From contig CM059971.1 of NCBI GenBank assembly GCA_030490835.1, positions 53,678,012 through 53,742,011 of the forward strand: DNA of 64,000 nucleotides. The letters are read 5' to 3'. The notes below the pieces were generated by a model. That model did no database searches, was not told the DNA's origin, and was given only the letters and a program-made list of their open reading frames with translations. The stretch comes from Annona cherimola (Eukaryota > Streptophyta > Magnoliopsida > Magnoliales > Annonaceae). A program made the translations under genes and the position numbers. The first letter of the stretch is position 1, and each line of letters starts with the position of its first letter. Of the stretch, positions 1-11,640 are shown piece by piece.

Positions 1-1
1 G

Positions 2-298
2 TCCATAGCGGCCAAACAGGCCGAGGTCCGTCGCATTGTCACTTCTATCTTTGTGGATAGAAGTGGACTAAATTCGTTGACTTCTACCTCCAACGAACTT
101 CAAGCCGAAGTTGACCTCTACAAAGTGAGAATTGATTCAGAGAGTCAGGATATTTCTACTATGGAGGCTAAGGTTGAAGAGATGCGGGCGTATACAGTTC
201 CTCCTGCTGATGTAGTGAACTCTATCCGAGTTTTGAAGGAGTCCTTTCCTTCTACAAGTGAGACTGTAGAGATTCTCTTGCAAATTTTTGATGTATGA
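2..298 (+). CDS. Partial ORF antisense to the Tat pol, coiled-coil-like
   Basis: An open frame enters from the left edge of the window and ends at 298 (about 98 codons visible). It runs opposite to the neighbouring pol and lies just past the integrase C-terminus, where Tat-lineage elements are known to carry extra sense or antisense ORFs, some with a plant mobile domain. The visible part is rich in Glu, Ser and Leu with heptad-like spacing and ends ...LLQIFDV. That fits the coiled-coil tail of such a protein, but no catalytic motif is visible. It could also be chance openness. The true start is outside the window, so the GTG at 53 should not be taken as one. Confidence 0.4.
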   Translation, partial: SIAAKQAEVRRIVTSIFVDRSGLNSLTSTSNELQAEVDLYKVRIDSESQDISTMEAKVEEMRAYTVPPADVVNSIRVLKESFPSTSETVEILLQIFDV

Positions 299-313
299 CT
301 CCCTTTGTAACTT

Positions 314-1375
314 CTACGGATAGTATCTTTTTAAGTAATTCTCATTTACAGTTGCTTTGACTTGATTCTTGCAATTAACAACTTCATATGTGTCATTGCC
401 ATAGACCCTCTCAATGATGTAAGGCCCTTCCCATTTAGGCTCGAATTTACCGGTAAGTTTGCCCCCGACCATAAGCTCTGTGCGTAGCTTTAGCACCAAA
501 TCTCCTCTTTTAAATGAGCGATGCTTCACAACTTTATTGTATGCCTCGACCATCCGAGCTTGATAGAGTTCGATTCATTGTCATGCTTGAATTCGATTTT
601 CATCTAGTGCTTCGAGCTCGTCGAAATGAAGTTTGGCTTGTTGTTCAGTAGTTAATCCAGAATGGATAGCAACCCTTAAGGATTCTAACTGGATCTCCAC
701 TGGTAAAACTACTTCAGCGCCAAAAAGTAGTGAATATGGTGTTACTCCCGTCGCAGTTCTATGTGTGGTTCTGTAGGCCCACAATGCTTTGGGCAGCCTC
801 TCGTGCCAATCACGCTTATTTTTCACAGTGGTCCTTTTGAGGATTTGAATGATATCTTTGTTAAATGCCTCTGCTTGACCATTTCCTTGTGGGTAATAGG
901 GCAATGAGAACACTTGCTTGATTCCAAACTTCCGGCATAACTGATTTACTTTGTCATTTTTGAATGGTGTGCCATTATCTGAGGTGATTTGATAGGGGAC
1001 ACCATAACGGTAGATGATTTTGTGCTTGATAAATTCAACCACCTCTTGCGCTCGAACTCTCTTGTAAGCTTTAGCTTTTGCCCACTTGGAGAAATAATCC
1101 GTAGCGGCTAAAATATATAAGTGTCCTTTGGATGATGACGGGTTTATCGGACCGACCATATCAAAGCCCTACCAAGAGAAAGGCCACGAAATAGGTGCTG
1201 GAGACATTGTTGAAGCAGGAATATAATAAATATCCCCATGCATTTGACAGGCTTCACAGGATTTTGCCAAATTGATGGAGTCTTGGACCATTGTGGGCCA
1301 ATAATAGCCTAATGTTCTGATCCTATGATAAAGATGTCGTCCAGATTGGTGGGAGCCACACTCGCTGGAGTGTGT
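314..1375 (-). pseudogene. Integrase of the Tat element (zinc finger, DDE core, C-terminus)
   Basis: Integrase inserts the cDNA copy into the host genome. An HHCC-type zinc-binding region lies at about 1375-1200 (HQSGRH, then CEAC). It is followed by the catalytic core at 1159-581 with D in AATDYFSKW, D in ITSDNGTPF and E in GNGQAEAFNK, so the DDE triad is intact. The C-terminal SH3-like part (GDLVL, then FEPKWEGPYII) lies at 553-314. A TAG stop between the zinc finger and the core (W-stop-GFDMVGP, near 1165) and further breaks at 554-580 disrupt the frame. No chromodomain is visible after the C-terminal domain, as expected for a non-chromovirus. Confidence 0.85.
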
Positions 1376-1796
1376 CTCTTAAAGAACCTGACAGATATCA
1401 ATCTCGTTAATGCAGCGAAGCCAAAGCCCATTAAAAGCAATCTAATACAAAACCATCTTGAAACATGGTATATTGCAAAACAACCTTTCTCAGTGACTTC
1501 CTTGCATTTTGATCATCTAGTACAATACCATATTTGAGGTAGTTGATGATAGGGATGCGCTAGTCATCATTGTTTGTAGTTACCTCGGATACACACCGTC
1601 CAACTTGATTTACTTGGAGCTCTTCGTCATCTTCTAGTCTTTGCACTCGAACCGTCATGTCATCAACCTCATTGAAAGCGAGAATACTAGCCAACTTTGA
1701 TAGTGCATCAGCAACTACATTTTCTTATCGAGGAACGTGCTCAACAGAAATAATTTTGAACTTTGCCAATAAAGTTTGAGCTTTGTCATAATATTA
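1376..1796 (-). other. Decayed linker between second RNase H and integrase
   Basis: This stretch joins the archaeal-type RNase H to the integrase zinc finger. It has several frame breaks and no long frame on the minus strand. The short plus-strand frame at 1325-1537 is antisense to the integrase zinc finger and I do not consider it a gene. Confidence 0.5.
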
Positions 1797-2525
1797 TTAC
1801 AAATGAGGTTGGTGCACTTCATATTGATTGTTTAACTGTTTAATAACCAATTCATAGTCCCTAAATATTCGCACAAATAAAATATTTGATTGCAAAAGAA
1901 GTTCCATGCCAATGAGTAAAGCCTCATATTCAGCTTCATTGTTTGTTGCACTTTTTCCAAGAAAATATGAGTGCGGGAACAAGTCTTTATGAGGGAAGAC
2001 TATGACAATTCCAACGCCAGCTCCGGATGGCTTTGAAGTGCCATCAAAATACATTTGCCACATTAGATCATCATTTGCATAAAAAACCTTCTCATCAGTT
2101 AGGTTTTCTAAGATAGGAAATTCTTCTTCAAGCGGATTTCCTGCTTTCACTGCCTTTTGTGGCACATATTTGATATCAAATTCAGATAACAGCAGTGAGC
2201 ATTTTACTAGGAATCCTGAAAGCATTGGTCTAGTGATTAGGAACTTAAGGGGGTCAGCTTTTGATATAAGTATGATCTGATGCGCGAGGAAGTAATGTCT
2301 TAGCTTCTGTGCCACAAAGACCAATGCTAGACAAATCTTCTCGATTGAGGAATAATTACATTCAACTTGCAATAATCGACGACTGAGATAATATACGGCT
2401 TGTTCTTTGCCTTGGACATTTTCTTGTGTGAGCAATGCCCCCAGTGATTGTGGATTGGCGGCAATATAGAGAATAAGCGACTTTCCTTTCACTGGGGTTG
2501 TCAAAATAGGAGAATTTTGCAACAA
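1797..2525 (-). pseudogene. RNase H plus second archaeal-type RNase H of the Tat element
   Basis: Two RNase H domains are fused here. The first (residues about 10-95) is the RT-linked type, with the YYLSRRL and SSIEKICLALVFV segments that follow the active site in gypsy elements. The second (about 155-242) has the archaeal/plant-like pattern: D in MYFDGTS, E in NNEAEYEAL and D in RIFRDYELVIKQ. Two RNase H modules in tandem before integrase define the Tat lineage. The frame is open for 242 codons and then stops at 1797. A separate break separates it from the RT upstream. Confidence 0.85.
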
Positions 2526-2564
2526 TTCTTCAATGGCTTCAAAAGCTCGTTGGCATTTCGCGTC

Positions 2565-3434
2565 CTACTGGAGAGTCATATCTTTTTTCATCAACTTGTG
2601 AAAGGGCTGACATCGGCCGGACAAGTTGGAGATGAAACGCCGGATATACGACAATTGGCCTTGCAGGCTCCTAAGTTCTCTGAGGTTTCGTGGAAGCGGC
2701 ATATTTTGAATTGCTTTTGTCTTGAGTGGATTGACCTCGATTCCCCTTTGGCGGATTATGAACCCGAGGAATTTCCCAGATGATACTCCGAATGCACATT
2801 TGAGAGGATTCATCTTGAGATCATACTTTCTTAGACGCAGAAACACCGACCTGAAATCTTCTTTTTGCCTATTGTGACCTTCAGATCTTACAATCAGGTC
2901 ATCGACATAATACTCAACATGTTTGTGTAACATATCATGAAATATATTTTGCATAGCTCTTTGATAAGTTGCGACAGCATTCTTAAGACCAAAAGGAATG
3001 ACTTTGTAGCAAAAGACACCCATCGGTGTTCGAAATGTTATTGCGGCTTCATCTGTTGGAGCCATCTTAATTTGATTGTATCCTGAATATCCATCCATAA
3101 AAGAGAATGTGTCGTACAGAGCCGTGCTGTTGATTAGCAAATCAGTGAAAGGAAGAGGAAATTCATCCTTAAGGCATGCTTCATTTAGATCTCAAAAATC
3201 TGCGCAAATGCGGATCTGCCCATTTTTCTTTTTGATAGGAAGAAAGCCAGAAATCCATCTCGGAAATTTGATTTCCCGAATGAATTCAACATCAATGAGT
3301 TTTTCAACTTCTTTGATGATTTGTTCTTCGAGCTCCGGTCGAAACCTTCGCAGAGCTTGCTTGACTAGCTTTTTATCCCGCGTAATATGCGGATGGTGCA
3401 TTGCAACCCCGGGGTTGAGCCCTGGCATCTCCAA
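2565..3434 (-). pseudogene. Reverse transcriptase of the Tat element
   Basis: Fingers and palm are visible. The fingers (3434-3192) include RWISGFLPIKKKNGQIRICADF. The palm (3140-2565) holds YSGYNQIKMAP, FRTPMGVFCYKVIPFGLKN and the catalytic YVDD box (EYYVDDLIVRS). The thumb/connection includes LGFIIRQRGIEVNPLK. All key RT residues are present, but a TGA near 3189 replaces what is normally Arg right after CADF and splits the domain. This looks like a CGA to TGA transition, the change expected from deamination of methylated cytosine. Downstream it runs into the RNase H with another break at about 2526-2564. Confidence 0.88.
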
Positions 3435-3461
3435 ATACCCCCAAGCAAAAACATCTTTGAA

Positions 3462-4051
3462 TTAACTCAAAAGCTGCCTCAACGCCGCCTTTTCTTTTTC
3501 GGTCAGGTTTTTGGCAATAAAAATGGGTCTCAGCTTCTCCTCAGTCCCAAGATTAAATTCCTCGAGGACATCAATTGTGGGTTGCCCTCCATCCTCGATC
3601 GCAGGTGGGGCATCCTCTGGTTCCATTAATGCCTCTTCATCGTTGCTGAAGTCCTCGCTTGCGGAGATGCAGTAGGTGGTAGCGAAGTCAACGTCTTCTT
3701 CTTCTTTGTACCCGAGGCCGAGTCTTTTGTTACCCTTTTGATAACCAGGAGGTCTTTCAGATAACGGGATAGGGATGTCACTTCCAAGGCCTGATAGATG
3801 TGGTTCGTCGGGGTAGAATCCCATCAAATGCATAATTTTCTTGCTTTCTCTGCTATAGTGATAGAAATCTCATTTCTTGAGCTTAGCAGTGGGCAAGCAG
3901 GAAGATTTGTTAGGGCTACCGTAAACTTTGCCATATTGCTTTATAAAATATTTTTTGGCAAGTTTTTCATCTTGAGGTCCCCGCACACTTGAAGTAGATA
4001 CATTAAACCCCACGAGCATTGCTAAAACCTCATCGAGTGCTTCCCTAGGTT
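3462..4051 (-). pseudogene. Linker between protease and RT of the Tat element
   Basis: The open part (3833-3462) is an acidic linker ending in a NLGTEE...RPIFIAKNL segment, a feature often seen just upstream of RT in Tat-lineage polyproteins. It contains no enzyme motif. The stretch 3834-4051 is broken in all frames. Confidence 0.55.
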
Positions 4052-4052
4052 T

Positions 4053-4910
4053 TTAGTTTTGGTGAGCGGCCGCAGTGGCCATTCCGTCACTCTCACAGCA
4101 AAGTGACTTGGCTTCCTCACTGGCTTGGTTCCGGAATCTCTGAAGAGCTTCTAGATCCACCTCAAATCTAGGGGAATTGGCTTGAGGCGGTTTAGCAACC
4201 TTTTTCAGGACTTCTGGGTCCAAGTAGAACCGTGAGCCTACAGCAGTGTTGCTATAGTTGGTAGGAGGTGGTATGGCTGCCCCCTGTCGTTGTCGCGGTA
4301 GTGGATGTACTGGAACAAGGCTCATATTTTCAAATTTGGTTTGAAACTGAGCCCTTGGTTCTGTCGTTCCTCGTCCATGACCGCGTCCTCGACCACGACC
4401 TTGACCTTCCATCTTCTCACCCCTTGAGAATATGTCTGTGCTTACTGGGGCTGGGGGAGCCTGAGATACCTCTTGCTGACCTTCTAATGTTGTTGCTTCG
4501 ATTGTTTTCATTGATGTGTTGCCAGCAGATGCTAAGTTATAATTCTTAGCATCAGAGTAAAATGATTCCGCCATTGTGAATGGCTTATGGTCAGTAAAGA
4601 TCCTTTTTTCGACTCCATCCTTGCAGTACTTGAAGCATTGATGCACTGTTGATACGATGATCTTGTTGCTGTGGAGCCAAGGCCTCCCTAGTAGCAAGTT
4701 ATATGAGGTCGGAGCATTAATCACAAAGCATGGGATTTCGGTGCAGAAGTCTTCTATTCTTAGTTTCAACTCAATTAGGCCCATGACCTTTTAAGTCCCT
4801 TGATTAAACCCGTGAATCATCATACTAGTGTATTTTAATGCTGATGGAGAAATTTTGATCCTCCTGAGTGTTCGAAGGGGCAGGATATTAATCGTGGACC
4901 CGACATCGAT
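4053..4910 (-). pseudogene. Aspartic protease and following linker of the Tat element (frameshifted)
   Basis: The retropepsin-type protease cuts the Gag-Pol polyprotein. Its active-site motif D-V-G-S is encoded on the minus strand at about 4908-4897, but in a different frame from the upstream gag block, whose frame runs on to 4835. The flap side and C-terminal motif (YNLLLGRPWLH) follow in the frame 4784-4053. A one-base frameshift near the active site therefore separates the catalytic Asp from its upstream context. After the protease comes a Gly/Arg-rich patch (GQGRGRGRGHGRG) and a linker to RT. Confidence 0.7.
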
Positions 4911-5830
4911 CGTGATTCTGCTAACCAATTCACCGGCAGGTCACCTGTAACATATAAAGGTTGGTTGTGATTAATGTCTCCAAGAAACATATCCTCATCA
5001 ATTAATGAGATGATCTCATCACATTCAGTGGCGTCGACCAGGTAAGCGAGATGGACATTTTCGTCTGTCAGAGCACTAACTAGTGTATCCTTGGCTTCTT
5101 GAGACAACTGCAAGGCATCGTAAATACTGAGTCGAGCAGGGAGTCGCTTCAAGTGTTCAAGCACATCATAGCTTACTGAGGACTTCCCATGATTGGCTGG
5201 TATGTGCTGTTCTGGATGAGTACGAATTTCTAGCGCCGAGGCTTCACCCTTGTTTTCTAGTGTGATCCGACCATATTGAAGGATTGCAAGAACGTCCTCT
5301 TCAACTTGCACCATATTGCAAGAGGCAGAGTCCTGAATGTTCGTAGCCAATGTTCGTAGTACATCTGAGAAAAATGGCTGTACTTTTAGGATTTCAGGGA
5401 AATACCCACTCATTGACTTGATGCACTGGTGAGCCATGATTCCTTCTTTATCGAATTGTTGATTGATTATTCTGCAGTTTATCCATCTCAAGATGTAGTC
5501 ATACTGAAATTCTCCTGATAGGAGGTGCATGACTTTTATCATCTCTGGAGGAAACTTTGTTTCATATTCATGGAATCTTAGGATAAACATATCAACGAAC
5601 TCTTCCCATGAACAAAATGCTTCTTCGGGGAGCGAGGAGATCCAGAGAAGAGCGCAACTATCATGGGCCAAGCTCAAGACACAGTGTCCGAGTGCGAACT
5701 CTTCTGTCTACCCCATTTGACAGACCGCTAGTGAATAATCATACAAGTGCGGCAATGCATACTTATGATTCTCATGGAATAACTGAATATGCGGCCAATC
5801 ATAGCTTAACTCCCTAGTTAAGAAAGGGAA
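4835..5830 (-). pseudogene. Gag-like block 3 of the Tat element
   Basis: The frame 5677-4835 begins with a gag-type helix pattern: ALLWISSLPEEAFCSWEEFVDMFILRF, then YDYILRWINCR. That matches the W-x-x-L-P...SWxEF...F pattern of retrotransposon gag proteins. Its C-terminal part leads into the protease. Two similar gag-like patterns lie upstream at 7092-5858 and 8476-7142, so this element carries three gag-related modules in a row. No CCHC zinc knuckle is clear in this block. Stops lie at 5678-5857. Confidence 0.5.
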
Positions 5831-5857
5831 CACTCGAAGGATGGGCGCATCATTTAA

Positions 5858-7092
5858 TTATAGTATGTGTAGGACTTGGAGTTGATTTGTCCTCCCAAAG
5901 CCTTCGACATCGCTAAAAATTGTCTCTTGTTTGAAGCCTTCGACGTCGCTAAAAATTGCCTCTTGTTTAAAGCCTTCGTTGTCGACCCACCGGATTGCCT
6001 TTATGAAAGTTTTGGCTCCAAAGGTCTTGTACCCGTTGTCAGTCGAAGGGCATACTAAATTTGAAAGGTACTTCATGACCACTTCAGGTTCAGGCAACAA
6101 TATGGCTAAGGGATCGCTCCATGTACTGTCTCTGAGATAATTTACGTAATGAGTAGTGGATTCTTGACTGTATTGTATTTCCCTCAAGTAATTACTAGGG
6201 AACGGCTCTCTTTGCCTTGACAGGAAGCGGACCAAGAACGCGTCTATCAAGATGACCCACTCAGTAATTTCTTCGATATGATTATCTCGGTACCAAGACA
6301 TCACTGATTCCCCCAGTGAGTACCAGAAGTATTCTACTCTGGTTTCCCAGGATGCTGGCAGTAGTCGAGATTCTCGCAAATATGTAATGATGTGGTTTAT
6401 TGGTGACATCCCAACTTCAAACTTGGTATAGTTAGGGATGAGCATTGAGGCAGTTCTTCCCCAGTTTGCGGGTTTGGATGCGGACATATTTATATGATAG
6501 CAAGTTTCAGTCTCTCCTTTGTTGCTATCTAGGTCCCAAAATGGACCATCCTCAGGGAACTCACATGGAGTAATGTTCTGCAATTCCTCGAGAATGTATC
6601 TTTCTTTTACTAGTCGAGGTGATCTACCAGCAAGCCGTTGATAGAACGAGAGTAGCAACTCGGGCTGAAGAAAGTCCACGATCAGGAATGGTTGCACCCG
6701 TGAGGATTGCCTCAAATGCCTTGAGAAGAAAGGGAGAATGACCTTATCCCTGATTCTTTTGTCTTCTCTGTATAGATTTTTGAGACATCTTTTCGTTTGT
6801 CTTGGGCTTGGTAGTTTTCGAACAGCTTTCCAATCATCTTTTTCTGCCATCTCGACTGTCACAACATTTGATGAGACCTGCGCTGGAGGACTAAGCTTGA
6901 TAATCTCCTTGTCAATGTAATCTTGCAATATTGCTTGGAGATCCCATCACTTCTTAGTGGGGTGACCGACATATCGGTGGTAACTGTAATATCGCTGATG
7001 AGAAGTACATCCAACTTCTTCTGGCCTTTTTGGGGCAGGCAACTCGAATAGCTCGATTGACATGAGGTTCTGGAATAACATCTCCACATCAT
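5858..7092 (-). pseudogene. Gag-like block 2 of the Tat element
   Basis: A 356-codon open stretch (6928-5858). Near its centre is a gag-like helical pattern: KFEVGMSPINHIITYLRE, then VEYFWYSLGESVMSWY, then FLVRFLSRQREP. A 10-11 residue tandem duplication near the C-terminus (EGFKQEAIFSDV / EGFKQETIFSDV) is also visible in the DNA at 5895-5965. I recognise the gag-like fold pattern only, with no enzymatic motif. It could be a duplicated and diverged capsid domain. Confidence 0.45.
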
Positions 7093-7141
7093 CTTCTCCG
7101 AAGGCGTATTGGATTTCCTCTCTTCAGAAGGGCTTTGCAGG

Positions 7142-8476
7142 CTACTCTTTTGCGGGCGGCTTTACTTTATCTGGCCGCTTCTTAACCTTCGTGGTGTTCG
7201 CAGAGGTCTCTCCATCTTTCTTCTTCTTAAATGTAGTGGTTGTGGATGACTCCTTTTTCCAAGCTTTTTGCTGAGACAACAAATACTCTTTTCGACAAGC
7301 TTCTATGGCTAGGGCCTGAAATGTACTTAGTTGTTCATTCATTAGCAAGGAAATTTTCGTCTTGATGCCATTTCGACAAAGATGGACCTTCATTGCCTGA
7401 GAGAGGGGTGCTTGACACTGGTTAGCAGCCCTCTACCATCTGGTGATGTAGTCTTCAACCGGCTCATCCTTCTTTTGGAACAAGGTTGATAATTCCGATA
7501 ATTGTACTTCTCGTGTAGTATCAACGAATCGGGAAGTGGACATTTCCTTCATCTCTTCCCATGTTCGCACCGAGCCGGTCGGGAGAGATATGCATCACTG
7601 AAAAGCATCACCAGAAAGGGTATTGGGGAACATTCAAAGACAAAAATTTGAATGGTGCGCCCAGTTGCCCATGGCATAGTGGAATGATGCTAGGTGCTTT
7701 AACGCGCTCACGGTCCCATTGAATTGGATCTTTGGTGGCTTCAAATCCCTAGGTAGCAACTCCGATTCTACCTTTGGCGGATAAGGCCTGTTGATTATCG
7801 TTGTAGGGACCCCAGTAAGTTGAGGTGTCTGGCGACGAAGGCATTCAGCCACAAGCTGATGCACCATCTCTTTCTCCGTGACAAAACCCGGGTGGAGACC
7901 CCATGGGTGTGTTTACCTGTGCGTCTTGAGTTCGAGGGGTATTGATACGTAGATTATTGAATTGCGGAAAGCCTTGTGCCAATTCTTCATTTTCATCTTC
8001 CTCGGTCCGCTGCCTGATTGGTTTCTTGGGTTGATGGACTGATTGACGGTTCCTTGGTGATAGCGGCTGATGGGAACTTGTTGTCTTGTCGCCTGGAGTT
8101 TCCATAGCCTATTTCATACACTTAATATCCTCCTGGAGATCATGAATGATCTGGGACTTGGGTGTAAGAACCTCCTCTTCTTCGCCTACCATGTAAGAGG
8201 CTTCAAACTAACCCCTCGGGAGAGAAGCCCTGATACCTTCAGGATGAGAGAGGCTGCAGAAGGGGGACGTGATGGCATTGAGGTTGCCCTTGACCGAGTC
8301 AACATTTCAGAAGCTTTTGAAGTGCTTGGCTGGGTGAGGTCCACCATGTTGACTTCCGTCGTTTGGAGGAGATGCCTCCTCCTTTTAGCTTCTCTCTTGG
8401 GGTGCGGCATCCGGTGCTCTCCTTGGGACGGGGCCACGACAGGCGCATAAGTCATATCCTCCCTCAGTTTGATCAA
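7142..8476 (-). pseudogene. Gag block 1 (capsid-like) of the Tat element
   Basis: The canonical gag region. Around 7867-7634 is LKPPKIQFNGTVSALKHLASFHYAMG, the P-P-K-(x)-F-x-G...HL...F signature. In 7633-7394 the pattern continues in broken frames (P-N-T-L-S-G-D-A-F, then TWEEMKEM). 7393-7142 ends in a Lys-rich stretch. The Ser/Arg-rich N-terminus lies in 8476-7868. Frames change at about 7868 and several stops occur, so this is not translatable. The most upstream plausible Met is near 8476, but the start is uncertain. Confidence 0.6.
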
Positions 8477-10339
8477 TGAGGCGAATTCATTTTTTGTGTA
8501 TAATATTTGGGATCAGCCTGAGCGCCGAACGTGGATACGTTGTATGGCGCTTGTGAGGATACTGCCACTCGTTAAAGAGTCTTGGTTTTTACTGTCTTAA
8601 TTTGCGATCATTCTGTAGTGGCTTCTTTTGCGGCCTACCCCTTTGTTGGGGGTGTGAGAACAACCTATACCTTGGCCCTGGTGGCAGTGGTGGTGAAGCC
8701 TTCAAGTTTAAATGGGAAGTTGTTTTCCCGAACTGCTTTTTCTGATGTGCTTTTTTCCTCGGTTTCCTTGATGCGTGATGAGGACCCTTACTATGTTGGC
8801 AGTATCACGGTGACCTAGAGACTTGGCTCTAGCTTGTGAACTAGACGGAGTAGAGGTTGATTGATGAGACGAATGCGTCAAATCGAGGATGATAAATCGT
8901 AAGGTGCCCAAACTGGATCAGACAATAATAGGTCCTTGCGGCTTGAATCGGTCATCCCTTCTATCGACTGATGGAGCATCAGCCCGAGAAACCTTAGCCG
9001 GTATTCTTGACTTCTTTCACTCCCGGGTGTCGTCGCCGAGAAACCTTGGCCGGTCTTCTTGACTTCTTTCGCTCCCGGGTGTCGTCTCGGCCAGGTCGAG
9101 AGGCTAGGTCAACAACCCTTCAGACAACCCGACGAAATTGGCAAGTGATAATGCATTGAATAAGATTTGGTACAGCTTTGTTCCCATTTCGGGAAACATT
9201 GGCTTCTGGTCGGCAAGTTGGCACTAGCCGAGTTGCAGTAGATTGTCTTGCAGACCTTCTCGTGGAGTGGGATCGCAAGACAGGTTATCCTGCAGGCTGT
9301 TGCGCTGCTGGTTGGGCTAGTGCAGCAAACCAATGGGCGGATTTCTCGACATAGTCTGAATGTAGAACAGGTGGGCCCATTCAGGTTGGCGCCTGCAAAG
9401 ACTTCGTCGGTCGGACAGGAGTGGTCCTAGGGCCTCAAAGAATAAGAGGCTCCTTGAGCGGTGCAGATCGATCCCTCCTTTGCTTGATCGCTGTAGGAGA
9501 GTAGTCGATGTGTCGATAGACATGGTGTTCCGGTTTCTTTGGTACGTGAATGAAGTGATGCGGGATAGCCGCATCCATGTGGTTTGGCTCAGAAATGAAA
9601 AAACCACCATTGGGCAGGAATCCGAAAGCCATCGAATGCGCCATGAGATCTGCAAAGGAACACTCCAGAGTGTCAGCAGTGAGAGATTATATAAAGATCA
9701 TAGTTTTCAGCTCTTAAAGATGAAGGGAGAATGTTTCACGTCAGGTTCACCATTTATTTCGACCTCATGAAAATTTTTAATTGTTTTTTCGGCTTTGAAA
9801 ATAAATGCTTAATTAATTCCCCAGTGAAATTTTAAAGCATTTAATTCTTTAACTGAGTCCGAAAAGTATATCACAGAAATATTTTGCATTGTGTTCCACA
9901 TTCTGATTTTACATCTCCAACTAGAAAATCCTTGATTAAAAGAGCGGAATACAATAGTCTAAAATTTTTATCGAAATGATGATGAAATGCGTAGAAGATT
10001 TTTCTACGACTTTACAAGTGCGCGAAAAATCGTGTCCCACGAAAATACAAAGATAAATGAATACACTTCGCCTCGCGCTGTAATTCGAATATGTGGTACA
10101 TGACGCCACGCGCCATGACTTAAATGTGAGTTTACGCTTAGCTCGTCAACCAGCGATGACTCGGTTTGGGCATAGTGAGAGGCCCGTCGGCTACACTAGT
10201 GACCCTACACAACAAGCTAAGTATGCTCTTTCAACTAAATAAGCCAGCGTGTCCCACCTTCAGTCTCTGGATAAAATAATTGGGTGGTTTTACTAAAAAA
10301 TGGATTTAACCGAATTTTAAAAATATGTTTGGGTCAACT
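8477..10339 (-). other. Upstream (leader-side) region of the Tat element, nothing recognised
   Basis: No domain is recognised. Short frames at 9109-9770 on both strands overlap each other and show no family motif. A clean two-copy tandem duplication lies inside at 8985-9087. From about 9750 the sequence becomes more AT-rich and no PBS complementary to a common plant tRNA end is evident. Confidence 0.4.
8985..9087. repeat. Two-copy tandem duplication, 52 bp unit
   Basis: The unit begins CGAGAAACCTT and ends CTCCCGGGTGTCGTC. It occurs at 8985-9036 and again at 9037-9087 with about four differences. It lies in the leader-side region of the Tat element. Confidence 0.8.
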
Positions 10340-10625
10340 TGGACTAACTAAAGAGGTTCGAGCCCAACTGGGCATGTTGAAAAGAGTTTGGGCCTAACTG
10401 GGCTTGACTCAATCAATTTGGCCTTAACTGGGCTTATTGGGGGATTTTGGGCCCAACTGGGCCTGTTGAAGAGTTTTGGGCCATCTTAGGCCTATTGAAG
10501 AGTTCTGGGCCCAAGTGGGCTTGTTGAAGAATTTTGGGCCCGAGTGAGCTTGTTAAAGAATTTTGAGCCCAAATGGGTTTGTTGGAGGGTCTTAGGCCCA
10601 AGTGGGCTTGCTCGGACATTAAGGC
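10340..10625. repeat. Minisatellite, about 36 bp unit with GGGCCCAACTGGGC core
   Basis: Seven or eight imperfect copies of a unit containing GGGCCCAAGTGGGC followed by TTGTTGAAGA. The open frames through this stretch arise from the repeat periodicity and are not treated as genes. Confidence 0.85.
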
Positions 10626-10669
10626 TTGGGTTGATCAAATAGGTTTTTTGTATATATATATATATAATA

Positions 10670-10735
10670 GAAAGGTACTTATCCCCGTATATCAACTTAA
10701 CCCACTACTTGGGGAGTATTTACTCAGGGAGAAGC
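10670..10735. repeat. Isolated degenerate copy of the 12340-12800 repeat unit
   Basis: The sequence GTACTTATCC...TCAACTTAACCC...TTGGGGAGTAT matches the unit of the array at 12340-12800, about 1.7 kb away. It suggests that the intervening arrays expanded between originally adjacent units. Confidence 0.55.
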
Positions 10736-10799
10736 ATATATAATTTTTTTTTAATAATATACATATATTTTTTTTGAAGGTCTCTAAGATATATGTATG

Positions 10800-11640
10800 T
10801 ATTTTAAAATAAAAATATTTTTTTTGGGGGCCCGCGGGATAAAATATTTTTTTTGAAGACCCATGGGACACATATATATATTTTAGAAAACAAAATATTC
10901 ATTTTTGGAGGCCCGTGGGACATGTATATATATATATATTTTAGAAAAAAAAAATTTTGGATGCCCGCGGGACACATATATATTTCAGAAAATAAAATAT
11001 TCATTTTTTGACACCCGCGGGACACATATATGTATTTTAGAAAGCAAAATATTTATTTTTGGCGGTCCGTGGGACATGTATATATATTTTTTAGAAAAAA
11101 ACATATTTTTGGACGCCCGCGGGACACATATATATATTAGAAAAAAATATTCGTTTTTGGAGGCCCGCGGAACATGTATATATATATTAGAAAACAAAAT
11201 ATTTTTTTTGGACGCCTGCGGGACATATATATATTTTAGAAAACAAAATATTCATTTTTGGAGGCCCGCGGGACATGTTTATATATATTTTTTAGAAAAC
11301 AAAATATTTTTTGGATGCCCGCGGGACACGTATATATTTTAGAAGGCAAAATATTCATCATTTTTGGAAGCCTGCGGGACATATATATATTTTAGAAAAT
11401 AAAATATTCATTTTTGGATGCCCGCGGGACACATATATATTTTAGAAAACAAAATATTCATTTTTGGAAGCCCGCGAGACATGTATATATATTTTAGAAA
11501 ACAAAATATATATATATATATTTGGAGGCCCGTGGGACACATATAAATATTTTTTTGGACGCCCGCGGGACACATATGTATATTTTAGAACATACCACAT
11601 ATATTTTTGGGCCTTTCAAAATATGTATACACATATATAT
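10800..11640. repeat. Minisatellite, about 50 bp unit with CCCGCGGG palindrome
   Basis: About 16 units. Each has a GC-rich palindromic core (GCCCGCGGGACA or a variant with T or A in it), then an AT tract (ATATATAT), then TTTTAGAAAACAAAATATTCA, shortened in places. Cores lie near 10831, 10860, 10911, 10963, 11013, 11066, 11116, 11164, 11213, 11264, 11318, 11372, 11420, 11471, 11529 and 11561. Open frames on both strands here are periodicity artefacts. Confidence 0.9.

Noticed and set aside
2448..4549. Plus-strand frames of 60-129 codons over the Tat pol
   Set aside because: Shadows of the RT, linker and protease on the other strand.
8070..8818. Plus-strand frames of 78-126 codons
   Set aside because: Antisense to the gag N-terminal region, no motif, no support as genes.
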